From: CAZTLI01 sp964614375
GTDB lineage: Bacteria; Chloroflexota; Anaerolineae; Aggregatilineales; Phototrophicaceae
Assembly (NCBI GenBank): GCA_964614375.1
Contig: CAZTLI010000251.1
Span: forward strand, 1-7,828
Direction: 5' to 3'
DNA: 7,828 nt
This document shows, one piece after another, positions 1 through 6,036 of the stretch (its first letter is position 1; each line of letters opens with the position of its first letter). A model generated the notes under the pieces. That model saw only the letters and a list, made by a program, of their open reading frames with translations. It was not told the origin of the DNA and ran no database searches. Position numbers and translations under genes: made by a program.

Positions 1-2
1 AG

Positions 3-248
3 AACTTTATGTACGAAAATATGTACCGTCATCCGCGTGTGGTGATGATGGCGAAACGCGCCGAGCAATTTACCACCAAAATATTTGAAAGTTATATCGA
101 CGAACCCGCCTTGCTCCCGCGCGAATTTCAAGCGAAAATTGATGGTGAAGGTCTGTATCGGGTGGTTGCAGATTATATTGCGAGTATGACAGACCGCAGC
201 GCAGTGCTAGAATATCGTCGGTTGCATGATCCAACCATGCGACCCTGA
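3..248 (+). CDS. dGTPase-like HD-superfamily triphosphohydrolase, C-terminal fragment
   Basis: This is the 3' end of a gene that begins before the window; the reading frame is open to the left edge and ends at TGA 246-248. The visible 81 or so residues carry the ending typical of deoxyguanosinetriphosphate triphosphohydrolase-like proteins: a 'NFMYENMYRHPRV' segment, a helix with AKRAEQ, an 'LLPREF' turn, and the closing 'RVVADYIASMTDR' followed by 'YRRL'. Enzymes of this family hydrolyse dNTPs (classically dGTP) to the nucleoside and triphosphate in the cytosol. The HD metal-binding residues lie upstream and cannot be checked, so substrate and activity are inferred from the family. The Met at position 9 is internal, not a start, because the homologous segment continues upstream of it. 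The kinase gene follows 47 bp downstream on the same strand, so co-transcription is possible. Confidence 0.85.
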   Translation, partial: NFMYENMYRHPRVVMMAKRAEQFTTKIFESYIDEPALLPREFQAKIDGEGLYRVVADYIASMTDRSAVLEYRRLHDPTMRP

Positions 249-282
249 GTCGTGAAATAGCCAGGTCAACATAGATATGAAC

Positions 283-289
283 AAAGGTG
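283..289 (+). promoter_or_regulatory. Ribosome binding site deciding the start of the first kinase
   Basis: AAAGGTG lies 6 nt before the ATG at 296. Its AGGTG core complements the 16S anti-Shine-Dalgarno sequence. It overlaps the in-frame GTG at 287, which argues that the ATG at 296 is the real start rather than that GTG. Confidence 0.6.
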
Positions 290-295
290 TGCAAA

Positions 296-1633
296 ATGAG
301 TGGTGATGCCATTCTCAACAATCGCTATCGGCTGCTGAGACAACACGGCTCTGGTGGTATGGCGGTGATTTACGAATCGCGCGATGAAGAATTAGGGCGT
401 AAGGTGGCGGTGAAAATGCTGCGGCCCAGCCTGATCAAGAACGATGTAACATTTTTAGAGCGATTTCGTCAAGAGGCGCGCAGCGTCGCTAATTTGCAGC
501 ATCCTAACATCGTCACCGTGCATGACACCGGCAACGACGGCCCCAACCATTACATTGTGATGGAATTTGTGGATGGTCGTGATCTCAAAAAGATTATCAA
601 GATGCACGGCGCATTGAGTGTGGAACGGGCGCTGGATTTGTCTATCCAGATTTGCGCGGGGATTGGTTTCGCCCATCGTGCCGGATTGGTACATGCGGAT
701 ATTAAACCGCAAAACATCCTCGTGACAAAGGACGACACTGTTAAAATCACCGACTTTGGTATCGCGCAGGCGCTAACCGAAACACAGGCCTATGACCCCA
801 ATGAGCGTCAGGAAGTGGTCTGGGGCAGTCCACACTATTTTGCGCCGGAGCAGGCGCGCGGCGAACGCCCGACGCCTGCATCTGATGTATATGCTATTGG
901 GATTGTGATGTTTGAGATGCTCACCGGACGTTTGCCTTACAGCGGCCCCACACAGCACGATTTGGCGATGGCGCATATTCGCGAACGGGTCCCGATGGTG
1001 ACTGAGATTAACCCCGGCGTGCCCGAAAGTTTAGCGCGCATCGTTTTTAAGGTGATGAGCAAAAACCCATCAGATCGTTATGGAATGGCAGACCAGCTAG
1101 GGCGTGTATTGGAGACCTATCGTGACAAGGGGCGTAATCTGACAGCCCCACATCCAGCCCATCGGTCAACACCACCGCCACCGCCCCGTACAATTCCATC
1201 CAGCCCACAGGTGCAGCCACCTTCACCCTATCCGACACCGCCACCCGCAGCGCCGCAAACCCAACCGCGTGGTTATGCTGACCCGACACAGCGATACAGT
1301 GTCGCACCGGATGCGCCACAATCACCGAATTATAGCGGGCAGTCAAGTGTGCCCATGCCGGGTAAACAACAACCGCAAGGTCTTGTAGAACGACATTCCG
1401 TGATTCCGCCACCCCCGCGTTCGATGGCTGCTGGCGAACCGCAATACCAAACTGGCCCCTATCCGGGTGTGCCGCGCGATACCGGCCCCTACCGTACCGG
1501 GCCCTATGGCCCTGAGGAAGAATTACCATCGAGCCTTGATGTGGTGACAATTGCGCTCGCTGCGCTGGCATTTTTGGCGGTAGCCTGTTTGATACCGTTA
1601 TATATCGCAGTCTTTCAGGCGCGGGCTGGTTGA
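296..1633 (+). CDS. Membrane-anchored Hanks-type Ser/Thr protein kinase, non-RD (HAD) type
   Basis: This 445-residue protein should phosphorylate Ser/Thr on cytosolic or membrane partners. Seen in the sequence: a glycine-rich loop GSGGMA (18-23, residues numbered from the ATG at 296), ATP-binding Lys in VAVK (37-40), an aC Glu (E60), a catalytic loop HADIKPQN (133-140), DFG (153-155), an activation-segment end GSPHYFAPEQ (177-186) and DVYAIG (197-202). The kinase domain runs from about 10 to 275. The catalytic loop has Ala where RD kinases have Arg, but Asp135, Lys137 and Asn140 are intact, so activity is expected without the usual activation-loop Arg contact. From about 285 to 411 the chain is rich in Pro, Gln and Ser and carries three TGPY motifs (386, 396, 401). 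One hydrophobic helix (about 416-440) ends the protein with almost nothing outside, so any signal must come through a partner or from the cytosol. The neighbouring kinase gene converges on it; the dGTPase-like gene lies upstream on the same strand. Targets are unknown. Confidence 0.93.
   Translation: MSGDAILNNRYRLLRQHGSGGMAVIYESRDEELGRKVAVKMLRPSLIKNDVTFLERFRQEARSVANLQHPNIVTVHDTGNDGPNHYIVMEFVDGRDLKKIIKMHGALSVERALDLSIQICAGIGFAHRAGLVHADIKPQNILVTKDDTVKITDFGIAQALTETQAYDPNERQEVVWGSPHYFAPEQARGERPTPASDVYAIGIVMFEMLTGRLPYSGPTQHDLAMAHIRERVPMVTEINPGVPESLARIVFKVMSKNPSDRYGMADQLGRVLETYRDKGRNLTAPHPAHRSTPPPPPRTIPSSPQVQPPSPYPTPPPAAPQTQPRGYADPTQRYSVAPDAPQSPNYSGQSSVPMPGKQQPQGLVERHSVIPPPPRSMAAGEPQYQTGPYPGVPRDTGPYRTGPYGPEEELPSSLDVVTIALAALAFLAVACLIPLYIAVFQARAG
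1451..1507 (+). repeat. Three TGPY motifs in the juxtamembrane linker of the first kinase
   Basis: The codons for Thr-Gly-Pro-Tyr occur three times, at 1451-1462, 1481-1492 and 1496-1507. The DNA copies differ (ACTGGCCCCTAT, ACCGGCCCCTAC, ACCGGGCCCTAT), so the peptide rather than the DNA seems to be maintained. They lie about 12-27 residues before the membrane helix and could be phosphorylation or partner-docking sites; that role is inference. Confidence 0.6.
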
Positions 1634-1639
1634 CCTATT

Positions 1640-1654
1640 GGGGAGTTATTCCCC
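1640..1654. terminator. Small hairpin between the convergent kinase genes, weak terminator candidate
   Basis: GGGGA (1640-1644) pairs with TCCCC (1650-1654) around a 5-nt loop, in the very short gap between the two kinase stop codons. The stem takes in the TAA of the leftward kinase gene. Neither strand has a T-run after the stem, so it does not look like a standard intrinsic terminator; it may only slow polymerase or act with Rho. Confidence 0.25.
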
Positions 1655-3379
1655 CGCCATCGAATCGCTAAACGAGGGTGTTTCATCTGTGGTTTCATAG
1701 CTATCAACCAGGACGATTGTGTTGGCGTCTGATGTGCTTGCGAGATAAATCCCGACGCCACCTTCGCTGTATGTATCATCTTCAAGGGTGACGACTTCCA
1801 TCCCATTCACATAGCCTGTTAGGGTCGTCCCATTAATCATCAGCGTCAGGTCGTTTGATTCGCCAATAGGATGAACGGCCTCATGTTCAGTCCAATCTTC
1901 ATCTAACCCGCGCAGTTCACGCCAGCCACCATCCCGTACCCAGATGCTGAAACGCCCGCGTCCATCCACCGCAAAGACGTTGTAATGGTCTTGGTCAATG
2001 TAGCGAAAGACGATGCCATAGCCACTGGCGTCGGCACTATCCGGGTCAAGGGTCGCAATCATAGTGATGGTGACATCTTCATATCTATAGGCCGGGTCGA
2101 AGTTGCTGGTCGCGGCGTTGCGCGGGAGCCTATTTTCAAGCCGATAAATGCCATTTTCAATCGTTCGTATCACGTCATCCACATCATCTTGCTGCCACAT
2201 CAGCAGCAGGGGTTCATCGTTGTCAAATCCGCTTCTGAAATAGAGTATTTCACCAGTCATGCTGTCGCCACCAGAACCGGTATCGGAAATGCTGTTGCGT
2301 GTTGGCGTGATCGACGGCGCTGTAGTCTCGCGTTGGCTCACCAGTCCAATTACCAGAATAAGCGTCACAAAGACCAATCCAATTGCGAGAATCCCTATTG
2401 GAGATTGATAGACGCGGCGCGAAGTGGGGTGGGCGATGCCGGGTTGCATGAGTTGCCCGGTGTTCACACCCGCAATTTGCAACGGGAGCTGCATTGTTGG
2501 GCTGGGAGGTGTGACCTGCTGTCCGGCGAAGGCTGCTTGAATGTCCGCAGCGAAATTCGCAGCAGTTTGATAGCGTTCATCGGCATTTTTCGCGAGCGCG
2601 CGGAACACAACCGCATCGAGATTGTCTTCTGGCATGTGTGTGAATTCAGATAGGGATGGGACTGGCGCGTTAATGTGCTGAAGCAATACCGACAAACTGC
2701 CATCGTCTTTAAAAGGCGGTTGACCCGTAAGCATTTCGTAAAAGATGATGCCGAGTGCATAAATATCACTGCGGTTGTCGATTTGCCCGCCTGCGACCTG
2801 TTCGGGTGACATATAGGCCGGTGTACCCACGACCACCCCTTCCTGCGTGAGATTGCTGTGTTCAGCGAGGCGCGCAATCCCAAAATCAGTTAATACGGCA
2901 CGGTCATTTTCGTCAAACAGGATATTTGCGGGTTTCACATCGCGATGTACCATGCCACGTTCGTGGGCATAATCTATGGCGCTGGTGAGGTCTTGCATGA
3001 TACGTAAAATGCGATCACGCGGTAAGGCTTCTTCGCGCTGTGCGAGGTCACTCAAGACCTTTTCCAGACTTTTGCCGGGAATAAGCGGCATGACCATATA
3101 GAAGATGGCTTGACCATCGCGTTTTATCGAATCGAAATCATAGATTTGCACGATGTTGGGGTGATTGAAACTGGCGACAAATTTGGCTTCGCGCTCAAAA
3201 CGTTCTTTAAATGTGGCATCCTCGGCGAGATGTTCATGCAGTATTTTGATCGCTACTGGACGATCCAGATTGGTGTCGTAGGCTTTAAAAACCCGCGCCA
3301 TACCACCCGAACCAATGCGTTCTTGAATCTGGTAACGCCCAACTTGCGAATTGATAAAACTGGATGTGAAATTACTCAT
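1646..3379 (-). CDS. Transmembrane Ser/Thr protein kinase with a jelly-roll (DUF1080/LamG-like) ectodomain
   Basis: This 577-residue receptor-like kinase has a complete catalytic set: GSGGMA (23-28), Lys45 in VAIK, aC Glu64, HRDVKPAN (145-152), DFG (165-167), GTPAYMSPEQ (185-194) and DIYALG (205-210). The kinase domain runs from about 16 to 285. A Pro/Gln linker leads to one membrane helix (about 327-347, starting SPIGILAIG), then a Ser/Thr/Gly-rich stalk. The outer domain (about 380-562) has the b-strand pattern of DUF1080 (3-keto-disaccharide hydrolase) or concanavalin-type sandwiches: ENGIYRLEN, YEDVTITM, GYGIVFRYIDQDHYNVF, a Trp-rich WVRDGGWREL, TLTGYVNGMEVV and GGVGIYL. Such domains commonly bind carbohydrate, so it may sense a polysaccharide outside the cell; the ligand is inference. 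The start chosen is the ATG at 3379, with AAGGT 7 nt upstream; a longer in-frame form from 3490 would add 37 residues of non-kinase sequence and is unlikely. It diverges from the secreted glycosidase-like gene. Confidence 0.93.
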   Translation of the reverse strand: MSNFTSSFINSQVGRYQIQERIGSGGMARVFKAYDTNLDRPVAIKILHEHLAEDATFKERFEREAKFVASFNHPNIVQIYDFDSIKRDGQAIFYMVMPLIPGKSLEKVLSDLAQREEALPRDRILRIMQDLTSAIDYAHERGMVHRDVKPANILFDENDRAVLTDFGIARLAEHSNLTQEGVVVGTPAYMSPEQVAGGQIDNRSDIYALGIIFYEMLTGQPPFKDDGSLSVLLQHINAPVPSLSEFTHMPEDNLDAVVFRALAKNADERYQTAANFAADIQAAFAGQQVTPPSPTMQLPLQIAGVNTGQLMQPGIAHPTSRRVYQSPIGILAIGLVFVTLILVIGLVSQRETTAPSITPTRNSISDTGSGGDSMTGEILYFRSGFDNDEPLLLMWQQDDVDDVIRTIENGIYRLENRLPRNAATSNFDPAYRYEDVTITMIATLDPDSADASGYGIVFRYIDQDHYNVFAVDGRGRFSIWVRDGGWRELRGLDEDWTEHEAVHPIGESNDLTLMINGTTLTGYVNGMEVVTLEDDTYSEGGVGIYLASTSDANTIVLVDSYETTDETPSFSDSMAGE

Positions 3380-3386
3380 GCCGCTT

Positions 3387-3391
3387 ACCTT
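3387..3391 (-). promoter_or_regulatory. Ribosome binding site deciding the start of the second kinase
   Basis: On the minus strand AAGGT (within AAAAAGGTAAG) lies 7 nt before the ATG at 3379-3377. It supports that start over the further in-frame ATG at 3490. Confidence 0.55.
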
Positions 3392-3490
3392 TTTGCCTGT
3401 TGCAGGTGACTGCTCTTTGCAGTATGCCCACAATAAGTGACGTAATTGTAACGTTTTTCGCGGTGGTTTGACTTCAAAGGATTGCCTCAC

Positions 3491-3499
3491 ATTTTACCA
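3491..3499 (-). promoter_or_regulatory. Candidate extended -10 promoter for the second kinase gene
   Basis: On the minus strand TGGTAAAAT reads as an extended -10 element (TG, one base, then TAAAAT, 5 of 6 to consensus). No convincing -35 lies 17 bp upstream. It would start RNA near 3484 and leave a leader of about 105 nt. A second, nearer candidate is TACAAT (minus strand, 3450-3445), also without a good -35. Neither is confirmed. Confidence 0.3.
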
Positions 3500-3591
3500 G
3501 ATTGTCGGGTGCGCCACGTAATTTGTCCTTATATAGACTGAACGAACTTGAGAAATGTTACATCAATCGAATATTTGTGCCTGGATAACCG

Positions 3592-3620
3592 TTGTCTGTG
3601 ACATGCGGGCGCGTTACACT
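3592..3620 (+). promoter_or_regulatory. Candidate sigma-70-type promoter giving a leaderless mRNA for the glycosidase-like gene
   Basis: TTGTCT (3592-3597) and TACACT (3615-3620) each match the sigma-70 consensus at 4 of 6 positions and are 17 bp apart. Transcription would begin about 7 nt after the -10, at or next to the ATG at 3628. The stretch before that ATG has no Shine-Dalgarno-like sequence, which fits translation of a leaderless message. Each hexamer alone is modest; the exact spacing and placement make it worth recording. Confidence 0.4.
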
Positions 3621-3627
3621 TCACGCC

Positions 3628-5959
3628 ATGCGACGACAATATTTCATCCCAATAACAATTCTTCTCTGTGTGTTGTGCATCACTTTCTCCGTGATGGGGC
3701 AGGACGATACAGACGATTTACCTACAACCGGGCGTTTGTATGAGCCGATGGAATTCCCTGTCAGTATTGAACCCGCAGGTTATTCCAATCCGTTTGATAG
3801 ACGCGATGTGGAAGTGGTAGGCTTATTTACCGCACCCGATGAAACACACTATACCGTCGATGGCTACTGGTGGCAGCCCTACAATTTGGAATCCGAGCAA
3901 CCTGTAGGGTCACCAATGTGGCAGGTCAATTTTACGCCTGTACAAGCTGGCGAATGGTCATATCGTATTGAAATCCGCGATGATGGCGCTGTTGTCAACA
4001 CGCTTGACGGCACATTTAACGTTGAATCATCGGACAATGCTGGATTTATCGGGGTTGGGACGAATGGTCGCTATTTTCAATTTCAAAATGGGCAGGCATT
4101 CTTCCCGATTGGTCACAACTTAAGCTGGTCATGGTCTGGTGGTGGTGATGTTTGGGTCTATGAACGCTGGTTCAATGAATTGCAGGCTAATGGTGGCAAT
4201 TTTGCTCGCTTGATTATAGATGTGCCCTGGTTCATTGGGCTGGATTGGGAACGTCCGGTCGGAGATTATCGTACCGCACAGGCTGCTGCTGCGCGATTAG
4301 ACCTGATTTTGGAAATGGCGGCAGAACGCGGAATCTATGTGCAAGTGGTGATGTTATGGAGTCAGACTCTACGGTTTTACAATAGTCCGCCTGTTTTGAT
4401 TCCAGAGTCGCCAGCACGCCCAGATACCAGCGCGGATTGGGACAATAGTCCGTATAATGTTCGAAATGGCGGCCCCTTAAATGGCCCCAGTGTGTTTTTT
4501 GAAGATAGCGTCGTTCGTGACCTGTTCCAACGTCGTCTACGCTATATTCTGGCGCGATGGGCACATCATCCCAGCGTATTTGCATGGGAAGNNNNNNNNN
4601 NTCGCAGCGGTGTGGTTGGATGACCAGATTGCTTTTATCCGTGAACATGATCCTTATGACCATCTCATCACGGCGGGCAGCCGCACCTTTGATTCTGCCA
4701 TCGTCGGCAATCCATCGCTTGATTTTACCGTCAGCCAGTTCTATCAGCGGCGGCCTATTGAAGAGGCAAGCGATCAGGTGCGTGGTGTGATAGAGACGAT
4801 ACGCAGCAATCAACAGGTCAATGCTGCACCAACACTGTTGATTGATTTCTCGCTCAACCCCTGGTTTGAACCCATTGGCGATGACCCGGATGGCATACAC
4901 ATCCAGAATACGCTATGGGCGACGACCTTATCTGGCGCAGCGGGTGGCGGCTTGTCCGATTGGTGGGATACCTATATCAGTCCGCAGGGCATTTCGCGCT
5001 ACTATGCACCACTAGCGGCTTTTACATCGGGAATTGCGTGGAACGAGTTGGACTTGCGTCCAGCCGAGGCGGCGCTGCTGTCAACCGATGACACATTATA
5101 TACACCTGTGCGCGTTGCCGACTTTGCCCAACAGTTTCAAGTCGCGCCTGATGAAGAGGTCGATGAGGTCACGGTAACAGCCGATGGAGTCTATCCACCG
5201 AGCCAGACCCTATCCAGCTACCTGTATGGGCGAGTGTATAGCGCGAACTTTCGACAACCGCATGTATATCGTGTGACTGTGCCTATAGATACGCAGCTAG
5301 AAGTACGTGTGCAGGCCGTATCCACCAATTTCCCGGCGCGACTGCAAATTACCATTGATGATGTGGTGGTGAGTGAGGTGGATCTGAGCGCGGGCAGCCG
5401 CAATATCTCCATTCGTGTGCCACTTGCTGCGGGGGAACATCGTATTCGACTGGATAACACGGGCGACGATTGGCTGGAGCTCGACTTTATCGAGATTGCA
5501 CACTACATTGCACCCGTGCGTGTGCTGACACTCCGCGATATACGGGCGGGCGTGGTGCTGGCATGGCTGCATCATCGGGAATATACATGGCAAAACGTGG
5601 CAGCAGGTATCGAACTGCAACCCTATAGCTTCCGCTATCGGCTCGAACAGATGCCACCGGGACGTTATGTGGCGGAGCTGTTCAATCCCAATACCGGGAC
5701 GGTGCTCGGTCAGGACATTCTATTTGTGGGTGATGATGGTGTGTTCGTGCTGGACTTGCTGCCGATTGACAGTCATCTGGCCCTGCGGATTGTGGGTGAA
5801 GTTGAATCTGTGCCAGATACACCGACGCCTTTTCCGACTGATACACCCCGACCAGATGTGATCGAAACACCAACAGCAACCCTGCCTGTGACAGGTACGC
5901 CAACGCCATTGCAGATTAATACCAACACCCCACGCCCACCACAAGACGGCGAGGAATAG
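3628..5959 (+). CDS. Secreted multidomain glycoside-hydrolase-like protein (DUF5060-type Ig domain plus clan-A barrel), split by an assembly gap
   Basis: This is one gene interrupted by N's at 4592-4601: 321 residues before the gap and 451 after it. The start at 3628 gives a clean signal peptide: MRRQ, hydrophobic residues about 6-22, and a likely cut after SVMG (24). Residues about 41-132 form an Ig-like sandwich of the DUF5060 kind found before glycosidase barrels (VVGLFTAPDE, GYWWQPY, WQVNFTPVQAGEWSYRI). A TIM-barrel follows from about 147 (FFPIGHNLSW, NFARLIID, RGIYVQVVMLW, HHPSVFAWE). After the gap come HDPYDHLIT, the b7 strand TLLIDFSLN, and GLSDWWDTYI. Then there are a b-sandwich resembling a carbohydrate-binding module (about 5255-5505), another b-domain (about 5515-5800) and a Thr/Pro-rich tail (about 5811-5956). 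Clan-A enzymes have an Asn-Glu acid/base just after the 'AWE' strand, which would fall in the gap. The usual nucleophile Glu of b7 appears to be Asp (4844-4846). It therefore acts, or simply binds glycan, outside the cell; substrate unknown. Confidence 0.82.
4592..4601. other. Assembly gap (10 N's) inside the glycosidase-like gene
   Basis: Ten N's join two parts of one protein that are in different frames. If the gene is intact, the single base before the gap and the two bases after it fill out codons only when the missing length is a multiple of 3, so 10 is a placeholder rather than the true size. By comparison with related barrels, roughly a dozen or more residues around the acid/base loop are missing; this estimate is inference. 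Confidence 0.95.
5811..5956 (+). repeat. Thr/Pro-rich low-complexity C-terminal tail of the glycosidase-like protein
   Basis: The coding sequence becomes a degenerate run of TP, TPTP, DTPRP and NTPRP units and ends in DGEE. Such tails are frequent in secreted Chloroflexota proteins and may be glycosylated or span the envelope. An LPVTG pentapeptide (5882-5896) lies inside it but is not followed by a membrane helix. Confidence 0.65.
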
Positions 5960-5997
5960 ACGTCAGACAAACCTTCTCAGCGCAGAAATAAAATTGC

Positions 5998-6006
5998 TGC
6001 TATACT
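5998..6006 (+). promoter_or_regulatory. Candidate extended -10 promoter for the WYL regulator gene
   Basis: TGCTATACT has the TG dinucleotide, a spacer base and TATACT (5 of 6 to consensus). No recognisable -35 lies upstream, as is usual for extended -10 promoters. RNA would start near 6013, leaving a leader of about 24 nt that includes GAGGG (6025-6029), a ribosome binding site 7 nt before the ATG at 6037. The regulator is therefore probably transcribed separately from the glycosidase-like gene. Confidence 0.45.
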
Positions 6007-6036
6007 GGCTTGAAATGCGAGTATGAGGGCGGAAAA

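Noticed and set aside
220..240. Inverted repeats (GGTTG...CAACC, GCATG...CATGC) near the end of the dGTPase-like gene
   Set aside because: The 5-bp arms lie inside the coding region, have no T-run after them and are short enough to occur by chance.
695..697. Reading the first kinase as a pseudokinase because HRD is HAD
   Set aside because: All residues needed for ATP binding and phosphotransfer are present; only the regulatory Arg is missing, as in other non-RD kinases.
1047..1571. Open frame on the minus strand (174 codons)
   Set aside because: It is antisense to the Pro-rich linker of the first kinase, whose composition favours open antisense frames; no recognisable protein features.
1985..2653. 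Long open frame on the plus strand (222 codons)
   Set aside because: It lies wholly opposite the well-supported transmembrane kinase and its translation shows no domain or coherent pattern.
3379..3490. Longer N-terminus for the second kinase, starting at 3490
   Set aside because: The extra 37 residues are unlike kinase N-termini, and a good ribosome binding site stands before the ATG at 3379; the segment also holds a promoter candidate.
4481..4623. Apparent frameshift or two separate genes in the glycosidase-like region
   Set aside because: The change of frame coincides exactly with the N's, and both sides are consecutive parts of the same barrel, so a mis-sized gap explains it.
4232..4900. 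Open frame on the minus strand spanning the N gap
   Set aside because: It crosses an artificial gap and is antisense to the glycosidase barrel; the product has no recognisable features.
5882..5896. LPVTG pentapeptide matching the sortase LPXTG motif in the tail of the glycosidase-like protein
   Set aside because: About 20 residues follow it, polar and Pro-rich, with no hydrophobic helix or basic end, so it is not a sorting signal; it fits the low-complexity tail by chance.
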